A stretch of 64,000 bases of DNA from Opitutaceae bacterium (GCA_016711225.1 JADJTK010000007.1:62001-126000); one strand, 5' to 3'; positions 43,297 to 52,112 are shown, numbered from the stretch's first letter. A program made the numbers and translations. Notes: generated by a model not told the origin, from the sequence alone.

Positions 43297-45532
43297 TTAC
43301 TTCACCAGCGTTTCGGCAGGCAGCACCACCGTCTGGCGCAGGCGTTTTTCCATCAGCGGGGCGACGGGCGAATCCTTCGCTTGGGCTCGGGCCGCCTTAT
43401 CGGCGTCGGCGGTGGTGCGCAGGATCCGCGGCTGGATGAAGAAGATGATTTCCTCGCGCACTTTCGTGCGCTTGTTGCTCCCGAAAAGCACGCCAATGAC
43501 CGGAATTTCCCCCAGCAGCTGCATGCTGCTACGTGACTTGGAATTCGAGTCTTTCTGCAATCCGGCGAGCACGATGATCTCTCCGTCTTGAACGCTGACG
43601 TACGACTTGGCAGAACGTTTCGAGATGGGCGGCTGCGTATCGGCCGCCACCTCGCCACCAAGTTCATCCGCGCTCTGCTCAATCTCCATCTGGATTGTGC
43701 CATCGGCGCCGATGAGCGGCTTCACCGTCAGCTCCAAGCCAACGTTCTGATAGCTATAACTATTGCGAGCACCGACCGTGCTGGAGACATCGCTGTAGGC
43801 CGAGGTAATGATCGGAATGGCCGTGGCCACCGTCACGGTGGCCTCTTGGTTGCTGGTGGTTGTAATGCTAGGTACGGACAGCACGCGGATATTCGACTTG
43901 GCATTGGGTAGCGTCACGTTCGCGGTGAACGACTGCTTCCCCGACAGTAGAATGTTGGAAATATTGAACCCGGGTCCCCTCACACCAGGAAAGTTGGAGG
44001 TTTTGTCATCGACGGTGACCGGTCCGCCCTTGATCTCCGTCACTTTATTGCCCACCACGGTAATTCCTGTGAATGCATCGATGCCCCGCTGGACCGAGTC
44101 GCTGAGGGAGACGCTGGCGATGAGCACATCGATCTGCACTTGGGGCAGGACAACATCGATCTGTTTGATGAGCTCACGGATGAGGTTGAGATCATCCTGA
44201 GTGCCGGAGACGACGATCGCATTGCTGCGCTCGTCGGCGATGATGGTCATGAACTCGCTGAAACGCGTATTACGCTGCCACCAGCGCCGCCACCGCGGGC
44301 TGCGGATTGACCTGGGGCGTGGGCGTCGCAGGGCGATTGAGGCCGGGGAAGGTTTCGCTGCTCCGCTGCTTGCGGGTGGTGCTGCTGCGACCGGAACCGG
44401 TCGACGAACTGCGCGAGGACGATCCGGTGGAGCCCGAAACAAAGGTGCTCAGCAACGACGCCACCTCAGTGGCCTGCGCGTGCTGGATCTGGACGACGTC
44501 GATCTTGGTGGAGGGATCGGCCTGCACGTCGAGCTTCTCAATGAGATTGTCGTAGAAGTGGACGCTGGAGGTGTCGGTAACCAGGATCACCTGGTTGGTG
44601 CGTTCGTCGAAGTTGAGGCTGGTCGTGGCCGAGATGAGCGCAGCACCGAGGCCGGCGGAGGCATCGCCCCCCACCTCGCCACCGGTCTGCGGCGGCGGCA
44701 TACCGGGGGGCATGGGCATGCCGGCGGTCTGGCCACCGGTCTGGCGGTTGAAGGCGGAACGGGTGGTCTCGATCAGGCTCTTGATCTTTTCGGCCACCGC
44801 CTGGGCCTGCGCGTACTTCAGGGTGTAGAACTTGGTGACGAGGTCGCGCGGTTTGTCCACTTCGACCAACACGTACTCCAGGCGCTGGAGGTTGGAGATG
44901 GTGTCGGTGACCAGCAGGGTGTTGGAGTTTTGGAACGGCACCACCGCGCCGAAGCCGGGGCTAAGGAAGGGCTGCACCTGGTTCTGGAAGGTGGTCGTGT
45001 CGAGATGGGCCAGGCGGAAGAGCTTGCTCACGATCTTGCCCGAGGGCGGTTGGTCGCGCAGCGAGCCCAGGACCAGCTCCGGGGCCTCCGTCTTGATGTT
45101 GGTGATGACCACCACCTTGATGAACTTCTCGCCCATCGGGGCCACCGCGATGTTGTTCAGGCTGAGCAACGACTCGATGGCGATGACGGCGTCGCGCTTG
45201 GAGATGGGCCCGTGGCTGTTGAAAGTGAACGTGGGCGTGGGCAGTTGCTGGGGACGAATGACCGAGCGGCCCGTGAGCTGCTCGAGCATGTCGAGCACGG
45301 TGGAGAGCGGGTTGTCGCTGAGCTTGATGTTGTCGACCATCGCCGCGGCATCACCGGCGGGGGGGATGGCGACCAGGGCCGGAGCAGCGGCCGCAGGGGC
45401 GGGGGCCATCTCCGGCAGCGGCGGCACGGGGCCACCGTCTTGGGCGGACAACGGGGCCGCAAGCCCGGCCAACGCGAGAGCGACAAACGCCCCGGCCAAG
45501 TGGCCCAGGTGCGGGAAACGACAGGGTTTCAT
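43297..45532 (-). CDS. gspD: Type II secretion system secretin GspD (frameshifted)
   Basis: GspD forms the outer-membrane secretin channel. The N-terminal half has a signal peptide and an N0 domain (NPLSTVLDMLEQLTGRSVI), then N1-N2 domains with KIVSKLFRLAHLD and TKFYTLKYAQA. It also has a Gly/Ser/Arg-rich linker. A TAA stop at 44270-44272 ends this frame just before the N3/secretin part. That part continues in the next frame with RFSEFMTIIADERSNAIVVS, LPQVQIDVLIASVSL, VGLELTVKPLIG and VQDGEIIVLAGLQKDS. One extra T near 44270 would restore a ~744-residue protein. The secretin half (about 43460-44270) is visibly less GC-biased than the N-terminal half. ATG 45532 was preferred to 45553 because a pyrimidine tract lies between them. 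Confidence 0.92.
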
Positions 45533-45575
45533 GGGAAGGGAAAGGGAACGCATTCGGTCAGGGTTGCGGGAAGTT

Positions 45576-46097
45576 TCAGGGCAACAGCTCCAGGCCGCTG
45601 AGCTTGAGGCGCACGTCGAGCTGGGCGGGGTTGCGACGGTCGGGAGTGATCACGATCTGCTCGATGTTGACCAGCGGCAGCGAGGCCCGCAGGTCGTCGG
45701 TGAAGGCCGCCAAGCCCCCGAGCTCCACCTTCTCGAGGGTGAGCGAGACGCTGTGGATGGCCACCGGCGGCCGGGGCGCCGTCGTGGGGGGATCGAGACG
45801 GAAGACGAGATGCTGGCGCTTCACCACCGCGTCGAGCTGCCCGACGAGCTGGTTGGCGTTGAGCGAGCGGCCCTGTTGCACCTGGGCCAGGCGGCTCTGC
45901 ACCTGCTCCTGCAACGTGGTGGCGCTGGCGAGCCAGACACCCTGCTCGGCCAACACCGAAGCCTGCCCGCCCCAACGGCTGCGCGCGGCACGAGTGCGAT
46001 CGAGCGCGGCGAACAGCCAAATGAGCACGCCCACGACAAGTACCACGAGAAGCAGCACGCGCTCGCGCCAACTGCGGCGGAAAAAGAAAGCTCTCAT
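45576..46097 (-). CDS. GspM-like type II secretion protein
   Basis: This 173-residue protein has one N-terminal membrane helix (VLLLVVLVVGVLIWLFAAL, about residues 15-33) preceded by a basic segment. A periplasmic coiled-coil stretch and a small ferredoxin-like domain follow. This is the layout of GspM/PilO-type proteins, although primary sequence similarity is weak. It overlaps the upstream gspL-like gene by four bases (ATGA) and lies 43 bases before gspD, supporting the assignment by gene order. It likely contacts the GspL-like protein and the platform in the inner membrane. Confidence 0.75.
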   Translation of the reverse strand: MRAFFFRRSWRERVLLLVVLVVGVLIWLFAALDRTRAARSRWGGQASVLAEQGVWLASATTLQEQVQSRLAQVQQGRSLNANQLVGQLDAVVKRQHLVFRLDPPTTAPRPPVAIHSVSLTLEKVELGGLAAFTDDLRASLPLVNIEQIVITPDRRNPAQLDVRLKLSGLELLP

Positions 46098-47551
46098 GGC
46101 TGGGCGGGAGCGGGTTGCGACTCGGCGGGGACGGATGTCGGCACCGGGCTCGGCGGCGGCCCGGGCGGATACGGGCGCCCGGGGTCGCCGGGGCGCGGCA
46201 GGCGCGAGTCGCCCCCCATGCGGGGATCGCGTGCCAGACGTGGATCGCGGCCCGACCGCGGATCGCGGGGATCATACGGGCCGTTCGGGCCCATCTGCGG
46301 CGGCATGCCGGGGATGCGCCCTTGCATCGCCCCGGGAACGACCTGCGGCGACGCCACACCGGCCGCCGGCGGACCGACCTGCGGCGAAGTCGGCGCGGGC
46401 GCACCAGCCACGGGCGCCGGCAGGACCCCGGCTCGGAACACCAGTGCGAGCTGGAAGGTGCCGCCACCCTCGCGGGCCCGGGTGTTCTTGAGCTCCACCG
46501 AGGCGAAGCCGCCAGAGCGCTTCAATGCCGCCTCGAATTCGTTGACCTCGGCCAACGCGGACGTCGAGCCCTCGATCACCATCTGCGAGCCGCTCTCCAC
46601 CGACACTTTGGTGAAATAGATCGAGCGCGGCCGCAGGTCGTTGACATAGGCCAGTTGCTCGAGGGGCTGCGGCTTGCGGTCGATGTAACCGGAAAGACGA
46701 TCAACAATATCGCTATTGGTCTCAGCCTGCCGGGCGGCCGGCGTCTGCAGATCGATCCGCGTCTGCCGGCTGCGTAGCCAGAGCTGGGTGCCGAGCAGGC
46801 CGAACTCGGCCACGACCAGGCAGACTACCGCGGCGGCCAGGCCGACCAGCGAGCCCCAGGCCAGCCGGTTCCACTGGAAATCACGCCGCTTGGTGCGCAG
46901 CGACTCGGGTTCGCGCACGTCCATCGCCCAGAGCTGCGCCGGTACCAACGGACCGGCCTCGGCGGCCTTCTCCGGCACGAAGCCCTGCGCCTCCCAATGA
47001 AAGTAATAGCGCGTGCCCTTCACCGTGCAGGCCGTGTCCGCCAAGCGGTAACGGCGCACCGCCCGGCCGCCCGCCTCAATCTTCGCCAGCACCTGCTCGC
47101 GGGCAAAAGCCACGCCCTCCTCCCCCGCCGGATCCACCGGCACCGGCCGGCTCACGATCCGCCGCGGCAGGGCCGAACCGGCGGCGTACTCCAGAGCCGT
47201 CACCGCCTCGGTCGTCTCCAGCACCACGATGCCGGCCTGGGGCGTGCCGCGCGGGAGCCAGGTCGCGAAATCGGGGAGCACAAAGCCGGCCTTCGCCCAG
47301 TTCTCCTGCAGGGCGGCGAACTTGCGTCGTAGCGCAGCGAAGACCACCAGCCCGCCCGCCGCCGGAGCTGCGTAGTAACCGCGGGCCAGTTGCTCCTCGG
47401 CAAAGGGCGACTCCTGCTCCAAGGCCAGGGCCGCCAGCGCGGGGATCTCCCGCACGGCCGTGCCCGGCGCCAGCGGTACCGTGTCGGTGAAGAAATGATG
47501 GCCGGCGATGAGGATCGTCGGCTGCTCCGGAAGGCGATGCCCTCCGGCCAT
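46094..47551 (-). CDS. GspL-like (PilM/PilN-type) type II secretion protein
   Basis: The 485-residue product combines an actin-like cytoplasmic domain typical of GspL/PilM (about residues 10-230; AALALEQESPFAEEQLARGY, FVLPDFATWLP) with a membrane helix near residue 265. A PilN/GspL-type periplasmic domain follows (LRPRSIYFTKVSVESGSQMV, FEAALKRSGGFASVEL). The C-terminal ~100 residues are unusual: Pro-rich with repeated DPR triplets. The ATG at 47551 follows the gspK stop by 31 bases; a longer in-frame start would overlap gspK. It is an inner-membrane link between the GspE ATPase and the pseudopilus machinery. Confidence 0.82.
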   Translation of the reverse strand: MAGGHRLPEQPTILIAGHHFFTDTVPLAPGTAVREIPALAALALEQESPFAEEQLARGYYAAPAAGGLVVFAALRRKFAALQENWAKAGFVLPDFATWLPRGTPQAGIVVLETTEAVTALEYAAGSALPRRIVSRPVPVDPAGEEGVAFAREQVLAKIEAGGRAVRRYRLADTACTVKGTRYYFHWEAQGFVPEKAAEAGPLVPAQLWAMDVREPESLRTKRRDFQWNRLAWGSLVGLAAAVVCLVVAEFGLLGTQLWLRSRQTRIDLQTPAARQAETNSDIVDRLSGYIDRKPQPLEQLAYVNDLRPRSIYFTKVSVESGSQMVIEGSTSALAEVNEFEAALKRSGGFASVELKNTRAREGGGTFQLALVFRAGVLPAPVAGAPAPTSPQVGPPAAGVASPQVVPGAMQGRIPGMPPQMGPNGPYDPRDPRSGRDPRLARDPRMGGDSRLPRPGDPGRPYPPGPPPSPVPTSVPAESQPAPAQP

Positions 47552-47582
47552 TCTTGGTTGTGAAGAGGAGGCCACCACGGTG

Positions 47583-48851
47583 TCAGGGAACAGGTTGCGA
47601 ATCAGCGATGCTAGTAGGGGGTGGGTCTTCCACAAGCTCAAGAAACTTGAAGGGGTATTCGACTTCCGCGCCCGCGCCCACCGTACCGCCCACCGCGCCG
47701 GCCGCCCGGGAGGCGGTGCCGGTGGAGCGGCCCGCCTGCACGCTGGTCTTGGGGCTTGTGTTCTTCCCGCTCGCATCGGTGCGCACGATCGCCCGCAGGC
47801 GGAACTCGGCCTGCCGCTCGCGCACGGTCACCACGATCCCGAGCACCGTGGTGCGCACCCCGAGGTTCAGCCCGGCGGGCAGCGGCCCGATCTTCTCGGC
47901 CAGCTCGCTCACCGAGCGAAAATAGCGCCCCTCGGCCGAACCGCGGGGCGCCTCGGGCGTGTCGAGCACCAAGCTGAGCGCGTTGAGCTGGGCGTCGTCG
48001 ACCAGACCGGACACGCGCAGCACCTCGTCGGACACGGTATTAAGATTGAGGCTGCCGTCGCTCCACAGGCTCACCCGCCGCATGAACTCCTCGCAGCGCG
48101 GGGTGGGCCGGCCAGTCTCGGTGAACATCAGGTCAGCGAACCCCTGCACCGCCGCCAGCTCCCCAAACGAGCGTGGGGCACGGTTGGCCGCCACATGGGG
48201 CGGATCGGTGCGCAGATAGTCGTCCTTCTCCGCGCCGAGCGGGCGCGGATTGTCGTCGGCGTCGATCCAATCGAGCAGGCTGTCAGTGAGCACATCGACC
48301 TCCCCGGGCTCGAAGCCCAGTTCGGTGAACAGCGCGAGCAACGCCGACTCCGAGGTGTCGACGGTTTTTAGCGCCAGCTTGGCGTTCTCGTCGGCGAACT
48401 CGACGGTGACCAAGCGCTCCCCCGCCGGCTCATAGCCGGCCTGCGCGAGCGGGTCGCCCCAGCCCTGGCCGGGGGCATACAACCCGCCGTCGATCTCGCG
48501 GTACTGGGCGAGCACGGCCAGCGTGGCCTCCAGCGCTGAATAGGCCTCGCCGCGCATCCGATCGCGCTGCACATAGTAGCCCTCGCCGGCCATCTCGCTC
48601 ATCGCCCGCTCGCTGAACTTCAGAATCGCCGCCGCGGTGACGACGATGAGCACGAGCACAAATAGCAGCACCGAGCCGCGACGAAGGACCGGCCCGTGGC
48701 ACGTGGCTTCAGCCCGTGCCGCCCGACTCGGTAGCTCAACGTGGCACGAGGCTTCAGCCCGTGCCGGCCCGCTCGGTAGTGGCAACCAGGTCGAAGTCGT
48801 CGCCCCTCGCTCCGCCATAGAGGGACACACCCCGTGCGGCAGCGGGTTCAT
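47583..48851 (-). CDS. gspK: Type II secretion minor pseudopilin GspK with repeat-filled leader
   Basis: GspK caps the pseudopilus tip with GspI and GspJ. The prepilin core is RRG|SVLLFVLVLIVVTAAA (cleavage after the Gly at 48675-48677). The large globular domain shows MAGEGYYVQRDRMRGEAYSA, DSLLDWIDADDNPRPLGAE and LNLNTVSDEVL, a normal GspK pattern. The start is problematic. The ATG at 48851 lies in an ATGA context but implies a 59-residue leader, which includes two copies of a REP-like repeat translated as RAEASCH/RAEATCH. No closer good start is seen. The frame is also open upstream into gspJ, so the two genes read as one ORF unless one base is removed. Function assignment is firm; the N-terminus is not. 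Confidence 0.88.
   Translation of the reverse strand: MNPLPHGVCPSMAERGATTSTWLPLPSGPARAEASCHVELPSRAARAEATCHGPVLRRGSVLLFVLVLIVVTAAAILKFSERAMSEMAGEGYYVQRDRMRGEAYSALEATLAVLAQYREIDGGLYAPGQGWGDPLAQAGYEPAGERLVTVEFADENAKLALKTVDTSESALLALFTELGFEPGEVDVLTDSLLDWIDADDNPRPLGAEKDDYLRTDPPHVAANRAPRSFGELAAVQGFADLMFTETGRPTPRCEEFMRRVSLWSDGSLNLNTVSDEVLRVSGLVDDAQLNALSLVLDTPEAPRGSAEGRYFRSVSELAEKIGPLPAGLNLGVRTTVLGIVVTVRERQAEFRLRAIVRTDASGKNTSPKTSVQAGRSTGTASRAAGAVGGTVGAGAEVEYPFKFLELVEDPPPTSIADSQPVP
48695..48779. repeat. Tandem REP-like repeats at the gspJ-gspK junction
   Basis: Two ~40-base units occur at 48695-48734 and 48740-48779. Each contains GTGGCACG, then GGCTTCAGCCCGTGCC and ends CTCGGTAG. They differ at only a few positions. 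They lie inside the apparent leader of gspK and remain open in that frame. Confidence 0.9.
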
Positions 48852-49967
48852 CGCAGCGGCGCCCCTCCCCGGCGCGCCCGGCAGCGAGATCGAGACTTCC
48901 CGCGTGAGCCCGCGGTAGGTGAAAGTTAAACGCAGGCGCTGCGGCACCAGCCAACCGCCGCTGCCGTCGCTTTGGGGCTGCTCGGTGCGGGTCCATTCCT
49001 TCCGGTCCGCGTCGTAATACTCCAGGACGATGGCGTGGCCGAAGGGGGAAAGCTGGGTCTTGCGCGGACGTCCCTTGCCGTAGTCCTCCTCCAACCGGGA
49101 TTTCCACAACAGCACCAGGCCCTCGTCGGCGTTGATCTGCAGCGCGCACTCAACCTGGGGTAAGGGCCGGATCGGCCACACGCACTGGCCGGGCGCCTCG
49201 TCCACCTCGAACATCAGCATCGGCGGTGCGCCGTCGTAACCGGCAGTGCCAATGCGGAAACGTTCCCCGGTCGGATCAGCCGCCGCTGCCGCCGCCGACG
49301 AATTCGTTGCGCCAACAGGGCGGTTCGCGCCAGTGGCGGGCACCGGATCAGGGATCCGCCCCACCCCGCCATCGCGACGTGGCGCCTGCACAAAACCGAA
49401 GCGCGACCGGGCAACCCGCCCAACCAGCAACCAGCCCCGGTGCAGCCCAGCTACCGCGGCCACGACGAGCGGGCGGCGCTCGGCGTCCCCAAAAATCACA
49501 GCAGCCAGCCGGCGCGCTCCGTCCGCACCCGCCCCGGGCTGAAGCCGGGTCTGCGGGACCTGGGAAGCAGGCTGCCCGGTGGACTCCTTGGTCGGGGCGG
49601 TCTGGGTGGGCACCACCGACTGTTGCACCAGCGACTCCAGAAAACGGGTAACCCCGCGCACATGCCGGTCGAACAGGCGCGTCTCCGAGCCGCCGCCCCA
49701 AAGCTCGCCCATCGAGAGCACGAAGAAGTTCACCGCGATCAGCAGCCCGGCGGCCAAGGCGACCGCCAGCATCGTTTCCAACAAGGTGAAACTGCGGCGG
49801 CCCGAGGGACGCGCGCAGGCCGCCGTCCTGTAGGCCACGGCGCCGACGTGGCGGGCCCGCCCAATCGCCATCCCACGGTATGATGGAACGCCCGGCTCGA
49901 CCGTGTCGGATGCACCCGGCCCCCGAAAGCCACGCTCTCGGATAGAAAAGAAGAGCACCGTCCTCAT
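48848..49967 (-). CDS. gspJ: Type II secretion minor pseudopilin GspJ with repeat in leader
   Basis: The prepilin motif is SGRRS|FTLLETMLAVALAAG, with Ser instead of the usual Gly before the cleavage site. The mature domain has RHVRGVTRFLESLVQQSVV, FRIGTAGYDGAPPMLMFEVD and RLRLTFTYRGLTREVSI, a GspJ-like beta-rich ending. The ATG at 49967 overlaps the gspI stop (ATGA) but gives a 59-residue leader crossing a REP-like unit at 49829-49853. A GTG at 49838 inside that repeat would give a 16-residue leader. A TGA at 48850-48848 overlaps the gspK ATG but is out of frame by one base. An extra G in the GGGGAGGGG tract just upstream would explain both this and the apparent gspJ-gspK fusion. Confidence 0.83.
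49829..49853. repeat. REP-like unit within the gspJ leader
   Basis: A single unit of the TGTAGGCCACGGCG family lies here, directly upstream of the codons for the GspJ prepilin motif. It matches units at 37611-37635 and 40862-40886. Confidence 0.85.
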
Positions 49968-50812
49968 GTGCGTTTCCCCTCCTTGCCGGTCTTTTCCGCG
50001 ATCACCCCGCGGCGCTGGCGATCCTCCTCGATGCGTTGTTTCGCCTCCTCGAAAAGCTTGCTGCGCTCCACCGGCTCCGACCACGAGGGCCGCAGCACCG
50101 TGAGCCGCTCAGTGTGCTCACGTTGCGTGGACTTGCCCGATTTCTCCGCGGTCATCTCCACGTGCAATTCGACGGTGAACAGATCGGCCACAGCCGCAGG
50201 AAACACCGAGGCCTGCCAGCGCACGGCTCCGCCGTCGGCCGTGCGCAGCTCTCCGCCTTTCTCGAGCTCCTTGAGGTCGGGTTCCTGGAAAACCTGATCT
50301 CGAACCCAGCGCACCTCCTGGTCGAAGGCGCGATCGGTCTTCACCGCCTCCAGCGAGGTAATGATGTTGAGATACGAAGAGGCCAGCACCACCACCGCCC
50401 CCGCAAACAAGGCCAGCGCCAACAACACCTCCAGCAAGGTGAACGCACGACGGCCTTCCCGCGGTCTGCCGTAGGAGCGTGCTGGCACGCGATTCCGGGC
50501 GCAGATCGCGTGCAAGCACGCTCCCACAACGGAATGGCGGCCGCTGGTTGCCGACTGGCCGCCCGCTGGAACGAGGTTTACCCCAGCCATGCCGTCTCTG
50601 CCCGGTGAGGCGGGGTTTACCCCCGCCAAATTCCGGACGCAGCGCATGGCGGGCGTAAAGCCCGCCCCACCACAAAGCAAATCTGTCGGCCACGGCCGGA
50701 AGCAAACCTCACGCTCACAACGGACGACACGGAGCGCCATCCCTACCGCGGAGGCATCGCGCGCCACTCGTCCCTCGTCTCTCGCCCGTCGCCCCTCGAC
50801 TGTTCGGTTCAC
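49964..50812 (-). CDS. gspI: Type II secretion minor pseudopilin GspI with repeats in leader
   Basis: The prepilin motif is REGRRA|FTLLEVLLALALFAG, with Ala before the cleavage site. The mature part (~176 residues) has SYLNIITSLEAVKTDRAFDQ and DLFTVELHVEMTAEKSG, followed by a charged C-terminal helix (EEAKQRIEEDRQRRG). The GTG at 50812 overlaps the gspH stop (GTGA) and suggests translational coupling. It would imply a 123-residue leader that reads through two repeat pairs (50608-50671 and 50471-50526). A GTG at 50488, inside the second pair, gives a normal 15-residue leader and may be the real start. Assignment rests on the prepilin core and on gene order between gspH and gspJ. Confidence 0.85.
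   Translation of the reverse strand: MNRTVEGRRARDEGRVARDASAVGMALRVVRCEREVCFRPWPTDLLCGGAGFTPAMRCVRNLAGVNPASPGRDGMAGVNLVPAGGQSATSGRHSVVGACLHAICARNRVPARSYGRPREGRRAFTLLEVLLALALFAGAVVVLASSYLNIITSLEAVKTDRAFDQEVRWVRDQVFQEPDLKELEKGGELRTADGGAVRWQASVFPAAVADLFTVELHVEMTAEKSGKSTQREHTERLTVLRPSWSEPVERSKLFEEAKQRIEEDRQRRGVIAEKTGKEGKRT
50471..50526. repeat. REPIN-like inverted repeat (GTAGGAGCGTGC family)
   Basis: Two 23-base arms, 50471-50493 (starts GTAGGAGCGTGCTGGCACGC) and 50504-50526, are inverted copies with a 10-base spacer. The unit closely resembles the GTAGGAGCG... REP elements known from Pseudomonas. It lies immediately upstream of the codons for the GspI prepilin motif. Confidence 0.9.
50608..50671. 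repeat. Paired GGCGGG/CCCGCC palindromic repeat in the gspI leader
   Basis: Two palindromic units, about 50608-50627 (GCGGGGTTTACCCCCGCC) and 50648-50671 (GGCGGGCGTAAAGCCCGCCC), lie 20 bases apart. A related unit occurs at about 40951-40968 in the gspE-gspF gap. Confidence 0.8.
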
Positions 50813-51405
50813 AACCGTCCTTTCTTGTCGGCCTCGGCCGAGAGCATTTCGGATCCAGTCCACGGATCAATCTGCACGCGGTGCTTGTAAGTGCCCAGCT
50901 GGAACTCGATAGCGAAGGCTTGGCACGAACCGTCGGGGAAAATCCGCACCCCTTCCACGGGCCGGCGAGTGACCAACTCGCCGCGCACGAGAATGAAGTC
51001 GTTGGCCAGCAGGAAGCCCATCGCCTCCGGGTCGAAGGCCAGCTCGACGGGCCGGCGCGAAGTCAGCGCCTGTTCGCGCGCCTGCGCCATCGCCCGCCAG
51101 AAGGCCCCTTCGAATTCGTCGGCCGGCGACGACTTGCCGAGCGATTCCACACTCACCAGGAACATCGTGCCCGCTACCGCGATCAACGCCACCACGAGCA
51201 TGACCTCTAGCAAGGTGAAGCCGCGGACACGGGAAAGACGGCGCACCGACGCGCCAAGGTAGGGCCAGTCTTCGACTGGCCTTCCGCCCGGCCTCGCCGC
51301 GCCGAGCATGGCCGGGAGAACCGGTCGGAGACCGGGCCCGCGAAGAACCGCCCGCTGCGCCACCGGTTGCTCCGTCTGCGCCCCCCACCCATCAACCCTG
51401 TTCAC
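50809..51405 (-). CDS. gspH: Type II secretion minor pseudopilin GspH with repeats in leader
   Basis: The prepilin motif is SRVRG|FTLLEVMLVVALIAVAG with a canonical Gly before the cleavage site. The mature domain has FEGAFWRAMAQAREQALTS, RPVELAFDPEAMGFLLAND and VRIFPDGSCQAFAIEF, typical of GspH/FimT. The GTG at 51405 overlaps the gspG stop (GTGA), implying a 62-residue leader that crosses two small palindromes at 51258-51281 and 51319-51336. A GTG at 51246 gives an 8-residue leader and is a strong alternative start. It is the second gene of the pseudopilin series. Confidence 0.88.
   Translation of the reverse strand: MNRVDGWGAQTEQPVAQRAVLRGPGLRPVLPAMLGAARPGGRPVEDWPYLGASVRRLSRVRGFTLLEVMLVVALIAVAGTMFLVSVESLGKSSPADEFEGAFWRAMAQAREQALTSRRPVELAFDPEAMGFLLANDFILVRGELVTRRPVEGVRIFPDGSCQAFAIEFQLGTYKHRVQIDPWTGSEMLSAEADKKGRL
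51258..51336. repeat. Two palindromic repeats in the gspH leader
   Basis: A unit at 51258-51281 contains GGGCCAGTCTTCGACTGGCC. A second at 51319-51336 contains AACCGGTCGGAGACCGGG. Both are hairpin-forming and of the same general design as the other REP-like families. Confidence 0.7.
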
Positions 51406-51857
51406 TGCGCCTTGGGGGCCTGCGACACCCAGTTGCCAATGTCGTCGGCGGTGCCGTCCTGCCTGTCGGGGCCGCGGGACCACAGGTCGTAGCCGCTGGT
51501 GTTGCGCGTGCCCGGGCAGCGGTACTGATAGGGCGAGCCCCACGGGTCCGCATCCAGCTTGTCGACATAAGGCCCCCGCCAGCGTTCGGCCCCGGTGTTG
51601 GGCGCGCTCATGAGCGCCTGCAGGCCCTCCTCAGTGTAGGGGAAGCCGCCGTTGTCGATTTTGTAGCGGGTCAGCGGCAGCTTCAGCGTTTCCTGCACGA
51701 ACACCCGGGTGGTGTCCTTGCGTGCGTCGTCGAAAATAGCGCCGCCCTGCTGCACCGCCAGGCCGGTGAGCAGCAGAATGATCGACACCACAATAAGGAT
51801 TTCGAAAAGGGTGAACGCCGCGCGCCGCGAACGGGCGCTCTTAGGGTTGCGAAGCAT
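51402..51857 (-). CDS. gspG: Type II secretion major pseudopilin GspG
   Basis: GspG is the main pseudopilus subunit. The 151-residue protein has a normal short leader (MLRNPKSARSRRAA) before FTLFEILIVVSIILLLTGL, with Ala at the cleavage position. The mature domain matches the family closely: TRYKIDNGGFPYTEEGLQAL, RGPYVDKLDADPWGSPYQYR, and GYDLWSRGPDRQDGTADDIG, which includes the calcium-binding region. It is the first gene of the minus-strand gsp operon, and its leader carries no repeat insertion, unlike gspH to gspK. gspH follows in a GTGA overlap. Confidence 0.96.
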   Translation of the reverse strand: MLRNPKSARSRRAAFTLFEILIVVSIILLLTGLAVQQGGAIFDDARKDTTRVFVQETLKLPLTRYKIDNGGFPYTEEGLQALMSAPNTGAERWRGPYVDKLDADPWGSPYQYRCPGTRNTSGYDLWSRGPDRQDGTADDIGNWVSQAPKAQ

Positions 51858-51967
51858 GGGGGCAAAATGAGCCTACGGCCCCGTACAGGTCAAGGAGTCG
51901 ATCCAGCCGCCTCCCCGCGTTACTGAAACGTTACGCAGCCCCGAGTCGACAGGTGGCGCAAGCGCCG

Positions 51968-52112
51968 CCCCTCCTGCTCCTGCTCCTTCTCCTGCTCGTT
52001 CTCGTTCTCCCAATCGTTCTCTTCTACGTCCCGCTGCACCTCTTCCATCCGCCATAGGTCCGCCGCCCCTACCCTGATCACTGTTCACAAATCACTGTTC
52101 ACTGATGACTGG
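51968..52112 (+). repeat. Word-like leaders upstream of folD
   Basis: The divergent gspG-folD gap contains two word tracts. One, at 51968-52022, is built on CTCCTGCTCC, CTTCTCC and CGTTCTC. The other, at 52075-52112, is built on two copies of ATCACTGTTCAC followed by TGATGACTGG. They are oriented toward folD and are not palindromic. Confidence 0.7.

Noticed and set aside
47583..50084. A single fused gspJ-gspK protein
   Set aside because: Both domains have complete prepilin cores of separate subunits, an ATGA junction exists at 48851-48848, and one extra base in a G-run would explain the loss of the stop; a genuine fusion would place a prepilin cleavage site mid-protein.
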